Assembly: GCA_027943335.1 (NCBI GenBank) | Contig: BSBK01006750.1 | Span: 186,001-250,000, forward strand | DNA from: Chamaecyparis obtusa | Taxonomy: Eukaryota > Streptophyta > Pinopsida > Cupressales > Cupressaceae | Direction: 5' to 3' | Length of the DNA: 64,000 nucleotides | Part shown: positions 35,400-47,160 of the stretch, one piece after another | Layout: each line of letters begins with the position of its first letter | Position numbering within the stretch: position 1 is the first letter of the stretch | The notes under the pieces: model-generated | The model's database searches: none | Told to the model about the DNA's origin: nothing | The model's input: only the letters and a program-made list of their open reading frames with translations | Position numbers and translations under genes: made by a program

Positions 35400-37178
35400 A
35401 AGGAGTCTTCATTGCATAGCCATTGGAGAGCTATTCATTGCTTCAACTTTTGGAGAGTCACGAACCAAATTTGGGATCAACATTTTATGGGAGCATTTTG
35501 AGCAAGATCGGACCTCACCATTGCATTCGGGTGGCTATTTTCATAAATTTTGACTATAAATTTTCCTATATTAGGCAAAAGTCAAAATTGAGGCAAAATC
35601 TTTTTTTCAAATCAGACCCCAAGGCCCGATCTGTAGCATTTTGTAAGAGAATTTTTTTTTAAATTCTGTAAAAATTTTCAGAATTTAATTTTTTTTTATT
35701 TCTCCTGCAAAAATTTATTTTGGGGTGAGGTACAGCCCCTGCCCTTATTTTGTTTTAAAAAAATAATAAAATTAAAAAAAGGCATAAAAGCCTTTGCCTT
35801 GGCGGTCACACCACTCTCTACATCCTCTGCGGTTTAGGCATAGTGACAACACCAACCGTAGCCACCAACTCCAAGCGCACAGTCTTCAAACCACGTGCCT
35901 CCCACGCTCCACTCTGCAGCAGGTGTTTAACACCCCCACCACTGCCCACGGGTTCAAACCCCCGTGCCGCTCCTTGGTAGCTCTGTCTCCCTCTGCTTGA
36001 GCACCAACCCTGCCATTGACGGTCAAACCACCCGAAACGGGCCTCCGCCCGGCATCTAAACCCTCCACTTGTAGCCTCCTCCGCTTCGCTTGGCTTCCTC
36101 GGTCAACTGTGACACCTCTTTTAGCGGACGCAGTGCAACCATCTCTCTGCTCCTCAACACGTGCCTCTAATCATCTCCACAGGTCAAACCCTGATCTGCC
36201 ACTTTCGCTGGAACACGTCACCCAACGCCAGCGGTCAACGGGCCAATCCACCACCGACAAGTGGCAATCGCAGGACAAACCGGTATTTTATAACAAAAAT
36301 TTCAAACTTTCACAATTTTCACTTTCTTAAATTTGACGGCCGTTTGGCCATCATCGGGGCTATTTTTTCTTTTGCTTTGATGGTCTGGAAGACGTCAAAT
36401 TTAACTTATTGGTTGCATCAGCATTCAAGAGGCTAAGTTTGATGGTCATTTGAACGTCAAAATTGGGCACTTTTGCACTATTGTGATGGCCATTTAACCA
36501 TCAAATTTAAGTTTCTGTGATAGGTGATGTCAGCAAGTTTCAAAAATATCCAGCCCTCACCATTTGGAGTTTGGATTTGGCAGTCCAACTTTGGAAGACC
36601 ATAACTTGGTCATACGAACTCCAAATTGAGTGCAATTTTTTTTGATTTTGGCTAGAATTTACTGAACTTTTTAGTGGTGCTATTCTTTTCTAGTTTTGGA
36701 TCACGGAATTTGTAGAAATTGTAGTTTTTGGTGACTGTACCTGTCTGATCCCTATTTTTGCAACTTCAGAGGCTTTGTAGGGGCTCATACGGACACATTT
36801 TCAAGTGAAATTTTTTTTGAAAGTGCATAATTTTTTGTCTACTTTCCAGATCTGATATTAGTTTGGAGAAATTCTAAGTGGACATAGTACTTTCAGAAAG
36901 TGGTCTAATTTGGCCTATTGTAGCACTTGTAATTGATCAAATCCTTAAGAGATCTGCTATCCTATCTTCTTGAGTCTATTGTAGCTTCATATTTGCAGTT
37001 GTAAACGTCAAAATCAGAAGTCCACTTTGATCAATTTTGTCAAGTGGCAATTGTACACGCATTAGCTATAAAGTGCCCAAATCATCATTTTGGGGGGGGT
37101 TATTTGATTGAGTGAATTGGGGGGGGGGGTGTCTTGTGTGTTGGGTCTTTCTTCTTGTCCTCTTTTCATTTCTGCATC
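35400..37178 (+). other. Leader of copia C
   Basis: A 1.8-kb untranslated leader. Its first 250 bases resemble the leaders of D and J. A GC-richer pyrimidine-skewed block (35793-36290) occupies the place of the J island. An ACGCATTAGCTATAAAGTGCC box (near 37055) and two G runs (37092-37099, 37119-37129) precede the gag start. Open frames here look like composition artefacts. Confidence 0.7.
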
Positions 37179-40100
37179 ATGGGTTCTATTGCCAAATTAA
37201 CTCCACATAACTATGCTACATGGAAAGATAATGTATGGAGCAAGTTAATGGTTCAAGGTTTAAATCCTTATGTGGATGGTACAATTAAAAAACCCACTGA
37301 TGATGATACTGCTGCAATAGATAAATGGTCACGAAGAAATTATAAAGCTTTAGGAGTCTTAAGAGAGAATATGTCTCAAGCAGTCATATATCACATCAAA
37401 AACATAAATGATGCTAAAGAAGCATGGGATAAGCTTGAAGAATTGTTTGGTAAAGTGGATGAAGATATGGGATTCAAAATTAAGACTGATCTCCTCAAAT
37501 TAGATCCTAGGAACTTTGACACAATTCAAGATTATCTCACCAAAGTCAATGACTATAGAGAAAAACTTGATGATTGTGGTTATCCCATCAGGGATGCGAA
37601 GTTGGTTAGTCACTTGTTGAATCATCTTCCTCCTGAATATGTAGCTTTTGTTTCAAGTTACAATACTCACAATTTAACCATGGGTAGTGCCTTCACTAAG
37701 CCTTCATTTGAGTCATTTTCAGAAATGTTGGTCTTAGAAAAAACAAAATTGGTGAGTATGGGGATTCTCAAGTCTTCAAAGTATAAGGCATTGGTGGCTA
37801 ATAATGGGAATCAAGGGAATCAAGATGGTAAAGGTTCCAACAAGAAGCAAAAGAAGTACAAGGCCAAATCACAATTAGACACTCAACAATCTTCCTCCTC
37901 ACAACAAGGAAAGTATTCTCCCAACAACAACAATAACAAAAACAAGGGGGATAGTTCTAAGAAGAAGAAGAAAATTTGTGCATATTGCAAGAAGCCAAAT
38001 CATGATGAGCATCAATGCCACAAGAAACAAATTGATGAGTTGACAAATATACTCAAGAAGCATCACATTGATTTGCCAAATGCCTACAAGGGAAAGGATT
38101 CATCACCTTCCACATCAAAGGGTAAAGGGAAATCATTTGTTGCAAGTACAACTAATTCACAAGAATGGATCTTTGATTCAGGAGCCACACATCATATGGG
38201 TGCCACAAAGGAACAATTTTCTTCCTTGAAACCATCTATGGTACCTCACATCTATGTAGGAGATGATACTCAAGTGGAAGTTGAAGGAAAAGGGGAAGTT
38301 GCAATGGAAAATGGAGCTTTCAAAGATGTTCTCTATGTTCCAAACCTAAGCACAAACCTCCTTTCAATTTACCAAATCACTCACTATGGAGGTGGAAAGA
38401 AAGTTGAGTTCCTACCTGATTCAGTTGTAGTAAAAAATCTTAAGGATGATTCTATGGTGGCAATAGGAAAAGTGAATCATGACACAAGGCTTTACTCATT
38501 TTCTCAATTTGTACCTAAGACTCCTTCACATGCCTTGTTGACACACTTAAATTCACAAAGTAAACTTTGACATGAAAGATTTGGACATCTCAACTATAGA
38601 TATCTTCAACAGCTTAGCAGCAAGGATATGGTCAAAGGTCTACCTCAAATCAAGTATTCAGAGGGTGTATGTTCAGGTTGTGAAATGGGCAAGCATCCCG
38701 AAGAGAAGTTTGATAAGGGTAAGTCTTGGAGAGCAACATTTGTTCTTGGGTTGGTTCATAGTGATGTAATTGGCCCATTTCCAGTGCCATCATTTGGCAA
38801 GGCTCGTTATGTCCTCACCTTCATTGATGACTTTTCACGCTACACTTGGGTCTACTTTCTTGGTCACAAGAGTGAAGTGTTTGATAAATTTCTCACCTTC
38901 AAGACTCATGTTGAGAAGCAATCAGGTAAATCCATCAAGATTCTTAGAACAGACAATGGAAGGGAATATGTGAACTCAAGGCTTATAGACTTTTGCACAC
39001 TTGAGGGTATTGATCTTCAACATTCAGTTGCCTAGACTCCACAGCAGAAAGGTGTTGCAGAAAGGAAGAATAGGACCCTTAAGGAGATGGCCACTTGTAT
39101 GATTCATGCTAAGTCTCTCGATCAAGCCTTTTGGGCTGAAGCTATATGTTGTGCCACTCACATACAAAATAGAACTCCTCATAAAGCTTTAGATGGAATT
39201 ACTCCTTTTGAAGCTTGGTGTGGGAGAAAACCAGTTGTGAAACACTTTAGGGTCTTTGGTTGTCCAGCATGGGCATGCATACCACCTCAGAAATGCAAGG
39301 CATTGGAACCACAAAGCAAGCCTTGCATATTTGTTGGTTATCCCGAGATTCTTAAGGCATACAAGCTTATGGATCCTTAGACACATGAGATCTTCTTTGA
39401 GAGGAGTGTTCACTTTGAAGAGAATTGTCTTAGCATGGATTCTTCAACTCCTCCTACTTCCTCCATTTCAGATAATGATATTGATGATAGTGACTCGGAA
39501 GATGAAACTCCCTCAACCCTGAATCGCAGGCCTACACCTTCACAGGGTCAAGACATAGTTGAGGACATTCCTTCATCATCTTCTTCCTCCACTAGACCTC
39601 GTTGGGCACAAAAAACTCTTGATTCAGTAGGTTCACTTGTGGGGAATCCTTCAGATACTAGGAGGACAAGGTCACAACACAACTCATTTCCACATGCTTA
39701 TATTGTAGTTACTTCCAATCCACAATCATTCAAGGAAGCTTCAGGGGTTCCTAAGTGGGACAAAGCTATGGAGGAAGAGTATAACTCTTTGATGAACAAT
39801 CAGACTTGGGACTTAGTTCCTCTTCCTAAGGGAAGAAAAGTGGTTCGATGTAAGTGGATCTATCAGACCAAGTTTGCAGTGGATGGAAGTGTGGATAAGT
39901 ATAAGGCAAGACTTGTTGCAAAAGGTTTCACTTAGGTTCCTGGCATCGATTACACCAAGACCTTTGCACCTATAGCCAAGATGAACTCCATTCATTTGAC
40001 ACTTGCTATTGCTACAGCTCATGGATGGGCTGTACATCAGATGGATGTCAAGAGTGCATTTCTACATGGGGATCTTCATGAAGAGATTTATATGGAGCAA

Positions 40101-41190
40101 CCACAAGGATTCATCAAGGATACTGCTATGGTTTGTAAGTTAAAGAAGTCTATCTATGGCCTCAAACAGGCTCCTAGGGCTTGGTATGCCAAGATGGATT
40201 CCTTTCTTCTCTTAGTAGGATTCACCAGGTGTCATTCAGATTCGAATGTCTACATTCTTTGGTAGGATGACTCACACTTGATACTTTTACTTTATGTTGA
40301 TGACTTGATCATTATAGGGAGTACTTCATTCATCATTGCTAGTGTCAAGTCTTCTTTTTAGGATAGATTTTCTATGACAGACTTGGGTCTACTACACTAT
40401 TTTCTTGGTATTGAGATCACATAGTCCTCAATAGGGATCACACTTTCTCAGCCCAAGTATGCTCTTGATCGACTTGCTCACTTTCACATGAGTGATTGAA
40501 AGGCTACACCCACTCCATTTCTATCAGGTGTCAAGTTAGAGGCTAAGTGTTCTACACCACTTGTCGATGCTACATTATATAGACAGCTTGTTGGAAGTCT
40601 CATCTACTTGACACATACACGCCCTGACTTATCATTTGTAGTTGGCATGGTTTCTCACTTCATGAAAGAGCCACATGAGCTTCATTGGAAGGAAACCAAG
40701 TGCATCTTACACTACATACAAGGTACACATACATATGGGATTCATTATGCAGCAGGTACTGAACTTCAGTTAGTTGGATATATAGACTCAGATTGGGTAG
40801 GCAATCTTGATGGTCGCAAGTCTACTTTAGGTTACATATTTCACCATGGTTTAGGCCCCATTTTTTGGCAGAGTAAGAAGAAGCATGCTATTTCTCTTTC
40901 TTCGACTGAGGCTGAGTATCAAGGGGCTATTACTGTAGCTACAGAGGCTATTTGGCTCTAGCATATCCTGAAGGATTTTGGTTTCAGCATTCCATGACCT
41001 ACAGTCATTCATTGTGATAATCAGGGTGCTATAGAGATCTCCAGACATCCGGTCCAACATCAGCAGACCAAACACATTGAGGTTCATATGCACTTCATCA
41101 AAGATGATCCATGAGTAGGTCATTGCATTACAGTATTGTCCTACAATAGAGCAAATTGCAGACATCTTTGCCTAACCCTTCACTAAGAGT
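37179..41190 (+). pseudogene. Copia C gag-pol polyprotein
   Basis: I chose the ATG at 37179 (MGSIAKLTPHNYATWKD) because it opens the gag homology; an in-frame ATG at 37134 adds 15 unmatched residues. Gag core to about 37780; zinc knuckle CAYCKKPNHDEHQC near 37978-38020; protease WIFDSGATHHMGATKEQF near 38166-38220; pre-integrase FGHLNYRYLQ and CSGCEMGKH; integrase VHSDVIGPFPVPSFG and LRTDNGREYV; integrase end FRVFGCPAWACIPP; RT KSIYGLKQAPRAWY and YVDDLIII; RNase H SDWVGNLDGRKSTLGY and SLSSTEAEYQG. Stops: TGA at 38568, 40497, 40995 and 41112; TAG at 39033, 39378, 39933, 40263, 40359, 40422 and 40959. A frameshift appears only after 41120. Dead, but very evenly preserved. Confidence 0.93.
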
Positions 41191-41501
41191 AAGTTTCTTC
41201 AGTTGTGAGCTCTCTTGGGGGTGTGGGCTATTCCATCAGGGGGGGTCACATGACTTCTCTATTCTATCTTATGGGGGGGATATTTTCCTCACATGAGGTC
41301 TTCTCTCTCATCTTCTATTATTGTATTCATCTCTCTTTTTGGGGGAGGGTTTTTCCCATGAGATTTTCCCTCTTTCTCCGCTTTATGAGAGATTGCATTG
41401 TTCTTGCATATTGTACATGGGTACCTAACATGGCCTAGTAGTCAGGACCCATCTTGCATTGTGAGCTTAAGTGCATTCCCCTAAGTTGCACTTAAGGGGG
41501 G
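41191..41501 (+). other. 3' UTR of copia C with repeated oligo-G tracts
   Basis: Five runs of five to seven G (near 41213, 41235, 41271, 41337 and 41495); the last, CTTAAGGGGGG, abuts the LTR and is the plus-strand primer. TGGGTACC and AGGACCC words and the run pattern recur in D and J. Confidence 0.75.
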
Positions 41502-41993
41502 TGTTGGTGTAATTAAGTATTTACTAATTACACTTTACTTAAGTTTACTTAGGATAATGCATTTGCATAATTAGTTGTCTTTGAGACACCTAGGAGTTTG
41601 CATTTCATTTTAGCACGTGGTTAGGAGAATCTCCACTTTAGGTGGTCATAGTTGTCTTCTCATACCTTTTTGTGTGTGAGATCCACCTTTAGTGCTCTTA
41701 TCACATTATCATCCTAATCCAATGCACATACTTTATTGCATATTGGAGGATGATCCACCTTTGGTGGACATGTGATTCCACCATGTCTAGTTGTGATCTT
41801 ATCACTTGCATATCTTATAGATTTCTAGCATTGCCTTTATATTGAGGTATTTCTACATTGTATGTAATCATTTTATTACTCATCATTTGATCATTATTGA
41901 ATTCTTCATTTGATCATATTATCTTGTCTCTCTTGTTTGTGCTATTTATTGAGCTTCTAGATCTTGGCTTGTATCCTTAAGCAAATTCTTACA
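41502..41993 (+). repeat. 3' LTR of copia C
   Basis: 492 bp; partner of 34888-35385. Followed by the CTCTT target-site copy. Confidence 0.93.
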
Positions 41994-41998
41994 CTCTT

Positions 41999-43024
41999 TA
42001 ATCTTATCTAAAGCACCTTGAGCCTCTACAATCCATTGAAACTTCACATCCATTTTCAGCAACTTTACTATAGGCTTGACAATTTCAACAAAATTTGCAA
42101 TGAACCTTCTAACAAAATTGATCTTTCCTAAAATTGACTGTACACCCTTGAGATTTTTAGGTGCAGAAACTTTCCTGATGGCTTCAACTCTTTCTGGATC
42201 AATTCTTATTCCATCTTTGGATACAATGTGCCCTAACAACTTTCCTTCTTTGACTGCAAAATTACATTTTTTAGGATTCAGGGACACACCATACTCTAGA
42301 GCCTTGACAAAAATCTTTTCTAGGTGTGAACAATGGTCATGAGCCTTCTTGGAAAAAGTAGTTAAGTCATCTTGATACACATCCATGAACAAGTCTATAT
42401 ACTCTTTGAAAGCAGCATCCATGGCTCTTTAAAAAGTTGCTCTAGCATTCCTAAGACCAAATGGCATTCTGACATAAACATAAGTTCCCCAAGTTGTGGT
42501 GAATGCTATTTTAAATTGTTCATATTCCTTTACCAACACCTGGTTATATCTAGAAAAACCATCCATCATAGACAGTAATTCACAACTAGTGACTTTGTGT
42601 AACATTGCCTCCATGTTAGGCAGTGAATAATTATCCTTCAATGATGCAACATTCAAATTTCTAAAATCCACACACAACCTAATGTCACCATTCTTCTTTC
42701 TACCTAGAACTAAATTAGACACCCAAGTTGAATGCCTTATAGGCTGAATTATTCTTGCATCACTCAACTTGACTAGCTCCTGTTGCATCTTAGGAGACAA
42801 TAATGGATTAATGGGCCTTTGCTTTGTCTGAATGGTTTGACATTTTTCTTTAATGGGATTTCATGTTGGAATAGGTCATCTCTATAGGCTTTTAGGTCAT
42901 CATAAGACCATACAAACACATGCTTGTACCTCCTCAATAGCTTTATCAAAATATTTCTCAGTTGAGGGGCTAATCCTTTTCCAATATAGATCATCTGAGG
43001 AGCATGATGTGATTCCAAATTCAC
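41999..43024 (-). pseudogene. Gypsy B reverse transcriptase
   Basis: Reads leftwards: YIGKGLAPQLRNILIKLLRR, YKHVFVWSYDDLKAYRDDL, a frameshift near 42800, then RLCVDFRNLNVASLKDNYSL, MPFGLRNARATF, the catalytic loop VYQDDLTTFS (about 42380-42350), LEYGVSLNPKKCNF, LLGHIVSKDGIRIDPE and KINFVRRFIANFVE. The Q in the YxDD box is shared with gypsy E. Copia C interrupts the element at the RT-RNase H connection; reading resumes at 34882. Confidence 0.85.
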
Positions 43025-43030
43025 TTCCTC

Positions 43031-43710
43031 CTAATCTTCTATATTAGCATTACTTATTTTAGACATATGATCATCTTGGCTACCATATAATGCTTTTAAC
43101 TTGGTTAAGCCCTTAGGGATACTATTTGAACTCAACTGAATCACTTCATTTCCCATGACCATGTCCTTACCCTCATCTTCCTCAACCAAAGTGTTGCAGT
43201 CTCTAGGTTGATCCTCATATAGGTCAAGACATTGAATAAATTTCAAGATGTCATAATCAGCCTCACAGACCTGCCAATTGTAAATATTGTCTGGAACAAC
43301 TGGCCTACTTTTTACTTCAAGAATAGACACCCCAAACAAAGTTGAATCATCTTCTTTTAAAGCAACATTTGCTAAAAAAATCTGCCATAATATTTTTTGA
43401 CCTTTCCACCCAACATATATTGAAAGCATCAAACATTTCAATCTGATCCCATATTGCATACTTATACAACTTTAGTCTATCATTTTTAACAGCATATTTA
43501 GATCAAAATTGTGCCACCAAAAGCCTTTAGAAATTTTATCCCATGTTTGATAGCCATATTCAATGCCAAAGATAATGCTTCATATTCAGTAGTATTATTT
43601 GTGCATTGAAAAGTCAATGAGAATGAATACTTAAAAGTGGTACCTGATGGAGATATATGTAGGACTCTAGCCCTTGAGCCTTCTTTTGAGCATGCTCCAT
43701 CAAAATACAT
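43031..43710 (-). pseudogene. RNase H-like domain between protease and RT (gypsy B)
   Basis: MYFDGACSKEGSRARVL at the start, NNTTEYEALSLALNMAIKHG in the middle, then FGG where gypsy E has GDS, so one catalytic aspartate is lost in this copy. A frameshift leads to the C-terminal part near 43400, ending in a VALKEDDSTLFGV linker. Position and sequence match gypsy E at 24090-24640. The remaining sequence to 43031 is a linker to RT. Confidence 0.65.
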
Positions 43711-44910
43711 CTACCATAGTCCATCTTGTTGTTTCTTTAATTCTACAACCAATAGATCTATCCCTTCCATTGGTGGGATAGTCTCTTCTAATTTAAAATT
43801 CTCCATGTCAACATCCACACAACAATTTAAATGATCATCATTTATTTCAATCATATGTGGAGTTCTACCTTCTCTGGATACTTTCACATTGTCACCATCA
43901 ATACTAAAAGTTGCAAAAGACAAATCACATCGGATACTACCCCCAATTGAAGCACTCCACTTCCTTGATAGTAACATTCCATAATGAGGGGGAATATCAA
44001 ACACTAAAACAATCATTGTTAGCAACTTATCAAGGAAGGCTATCAACCTATAAGGAAGTACTTTTATAGTACCAATAATAGGGACCTCTCTTGAATCCAT
44101 AGCCTGACATCTACCATGAGGTGTATCAAATTTCAAACCCAAAGATCTCATTATTTCTACAGGCATAACAGTATTAGAGGCTCCTCAATCAATCATACAA
44201 TTTCTTAACAACTTTCCATTTACTATTAGGGACAAAAAGAAAGGATCCATAGTTCCTATCATATTATTTGTAGCATTAGCATCCAAATAAATTTGAGGGA
44301 TCTTAGAGATGATCTCCCCACACTGGTTCTCAATTGAATCACTTGCTGCTATAGCTATTTTACTAGTCTTGGTGGAATCTTGGGCATCAGAAGAAAAGGC
44401 TCATTTTACCCAACTCAAAGCCTTAACTTTATGCTCTTCTATTCTCATCATTTCTAACAAAGGGACCTTGACTATGATTTGTGACAACAATTTACTCATG
44501 TCAATTGGAACATACTTTGAATCTGCAAAATCTTGTCCGATAGCATTGACCTCTTTATCTTCTTCATGTGTAGCTAGATTAGGACTATCCTTACTCTGAC
44601 TCTTTACTTCCTTTTGCAAAATAGGTACAGTATCTACAAGAGGTTTGGTTTTTACCTTGTAAGCAACTGTTGGCTTACTGAAGGTAACACTTTTCTTCAC
44701 TTTGGTTTTGTCAGCAATTTCTGAAACCTTTTGTTGATTTTGGGCTTGTTTTTCATCATTTTCTACTTTCTTGATGAAGATTCTAGCAGGCCTACCACTT
44801 GGACTACCTACCACCCTATTTTTCAAATTACAATTTCTTTTAACTTGTGACACCATGTCTGCTATGATGATTTGTGAAATTTCTTCATCAAAAGGTCTTC
44901 TCAACATCAT
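43711..44910 (-). pseudogene. Gypsy B gag-pol linker and aspartic protease
   Basis: The linker starts MMLRRPFDEEISQIIIADMV and carries KVPLLEMMRIEEHKVKALSW near 44460-44405, matching gypsy E. The protease active site is near 44200-44160, with a stop where the Ser of DSG is expected, followed by GASNTVMPVEIMRSLG. PPHYGMLLSRKWSASIGG near 43995-43940 closes the domain. Most of it is open in one frame. Confidence 0.8.
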
Positions 44911-46966
44911 TGACTCATCACTTCTAGAGTATTGAACTGAACTACATCAAGGTGATTATCTTCTTCATTAGAAAACACTTGCTGATGGTAAACCCAATTT
45001 TTGAATTGGGAGCTCCCAACATCATGATCTACATCTTCCTCTATAGAGTCAAATTCATCATGTATGTATGAAGAAACCATACCACATCCTTGATCATCAT
45101 AAGACTCTTGATTGTTATTGTCTTGATCTTCATCTACATCAACACTTTGAGTAATCACAAAAGAATAGGGATCATGAGGTGATTGGCAGACGATACACCA
45201 TGGAACATCATTATTCATATTCATTGTATTTTGGTGCAAGGGGTCAGGGGTCTTGTCATTTGGTTTATCCTTTATTTTAGGGAGCACTAGCTTTCCATCT
45301 TTCCGTTGATTATTATAGGGATAGTTCTACATTCTTGGTAACTTATTAAAGTTATTGTAAGATGGCATGTCATTTCCCTGCACCCTACTATTTCTTGCCT
45401 CACTAGGCTTTAAATCCTTTATTGCTTTCAAGATCTGCTTTAAACTATCGTCATCTTTTGGTTTTGTATTAGGCTTACCTGACTCTTTTCTACTTGGGAT
45501 TGAAGGCTGACAATCCTCTCTTCTTCCCAACTTCCCTGATATCCTTCTATTGCTTTCTATGTTGATAGCCAACTTGTAAGCTTCTGCAAGATTCCTATGA
45601 TTATTATCTCTCAACAAGTATCCCATTTTTGAATCAAAAGCATTCAAGTATGTGACAAGACATACTCTATCATCCAATCTGATAACCTGCAACAATTTAT
45701 GCATAGCTTTTTGGAATCTAACATTGAACTCAACAATACCCTCATTTGAATTCTTCTTGATATTGTTGAACTCATTAAGCATGAAGCCTTCATTGGTCTT
45801 ATCACCATACTATTCTTTGAAAAAAATCTTAAATTGGTCCCATGAACATATACTAGCATGAGGTAAATTTCTAAACCAATCTCTAGCATCTTCAGTTTGA
45901 GACTGAACAAAAAGCTTCATGATCACATCATCAGACTCAATATTTTAGTCATCTATTACATCAATGAAACTTTTCAAATGTTCTTCACATGTAACTGCAT
46001 TGCTTCTAGTGAATTTTGCGAGCTTCTTCTTAATTTCATCAAGGATGAGATTTGGGTAACTAAGAATCCCATTAAACACCAATTGTTTATGCCTCTCATG
46101 GACAGGACCTACTTGAGATGGGTTACCACCTAAAGATATAGAAGTTTGAGTAGTCTTAGGCATACCTAAAGTTGTAGTAGTATTCAACACATTTGCTCTT
46201 TGTGCTTGAGAAGTGGAAAGGGTATTGGCATGCCCAGAAGATTGCTTGAGGAAATCAATCTTTCTCTTCATTTCAGCAGTAGTGGCTTCAAGATCTGTCT
46301 TTTCTAACTCTTTTGCCAATAACTCTTGTTCTCTTTTGGCCTTTTCTAAATCAGCATCTAATCTTGCTGCTTGATCAAGAGGCTTGTTGATAGGATTTGA
46401 CTCATTTATTGCAATCCCCATAGCCTTCTATTTACCTTTGTCTCTAGGATTTCTCACTTCATAAACTTGTTGGATAATAGGCTGATCTTTTGCATGTTCT
46501 ATCACAGGAAGCTGATTCAAGGCCTCAAGATCCAACAACTAATTCTTCAATTGCTATGCTTGAATCACGACACGTCTGATTCTTTCCTCCTTTTCCTTAT
46601 CTCTTTTCTATCTTAAATGGATTTGTTCCTAGACTCTCCTCTCCAACTCATAGACCTCTTCAAAAATTTCTTTTGATTCTGGGAGAGTAGTCTCAGATTT
46701 AGCATCTCCTACTTGAACCTTGTCCTCATATTGGTTCAAACCCAAATCAATAGCCTCATATTCAGAGGTATTTTCTTCTCGATTCATTTGAATAGGCTAG
46801 ATTTGATCTTCTTGTCTTGTATCTTCTTTATGTCTCTGAGTATGAAACATACTCCTATTTTTTCTTCCTCTCTTTTCTTGACTGGGCCTAGAAGTACTTG
46901 GAAGACCTTCTTCCAATCTGTCCTTAGGAAGCTTACTTCTCTGAGACCTAGTACCTCTGTAACTCA
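44911..46966 (-). pseudogene. Gypsy B gag
   Basis: Starts at the ATG at 46966-46964 (MSYRGTRSQRSKLPKDR). A coiled-coil stretch (LDADLEKAKREQELLAKELE near 46355-46300) precedes the gag core: CEEHLKSFID, then EDARDWFRNLPHASICSWDQF near 45895-45830, and MLNEFNNIKKNSNEGIVEFN near 45780. The zinc-like motif reads WCIVCQSPHDPYSF near 45200-45160: it has the same short CX2CX3H spacing as gypsy E but the last cysteine is F. Several TAG stops interrupt the N-terminal third. Confidence 0.82.
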
Positions 46967-47140
46967 TCTTGTGAATGATTTCTTGACCAGTACTGCTGCA
47001 GAGATTGTTAGAGTTGCCACCCCAAAATTTGAGAATTTTTCTTTAAAATATAGACACCAATGGTAACCAACTAGTTTGTATAGGGTAGGATCCCTGGCTC
47101 AACTAAACCATATAACTTAGCGAAATATTTCTTACAAGTT

Positions 47141-47157
47141 CCCCAGTAGAGTTGCCA
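47141..47157 (-). other. Putative primer binding site of gypsy B
   Basis: On the minus strand TGGCAACTCTACTGGGG lies three bases inside the 5' LTR. Matches the equivalent site of gypsy E. The tRNA is not assigned. Confidence 0.6.
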
Positions 47158-47160
47158 GTC

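Larger units (their letters stand above)
34888..41993 (+). mobile_element. Ty1/copia element 'C', full length, nested in gypsy B
   Basis: LTRs 34888-35385 and 41502-41993 (TGTTGGTG...TTACA), perfect target duplication CTCTT (34883-34887 and 41994-41998), primer site, leader, gag-pol, G-run 3' UTR and polypurine tract. By eye the LTRs differ at about 13 sites plus one 6-bp indel. Gag-pol keeps one frame from 37179 to about 41125, interrupted only by 11 stops (seven TAG, four TGA). Removing C plus one target copy restores the RT-RNase H frame of gypsy B. It is the autonomous-type relative of elements D and J. Confidence 0.95.

Noticed and set aside
36016..36436. Open frames of 90-104 codons in the copia C leader
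   Set aside because: They overlap in two frames, lack domains and fall in the GC-richer leader block.
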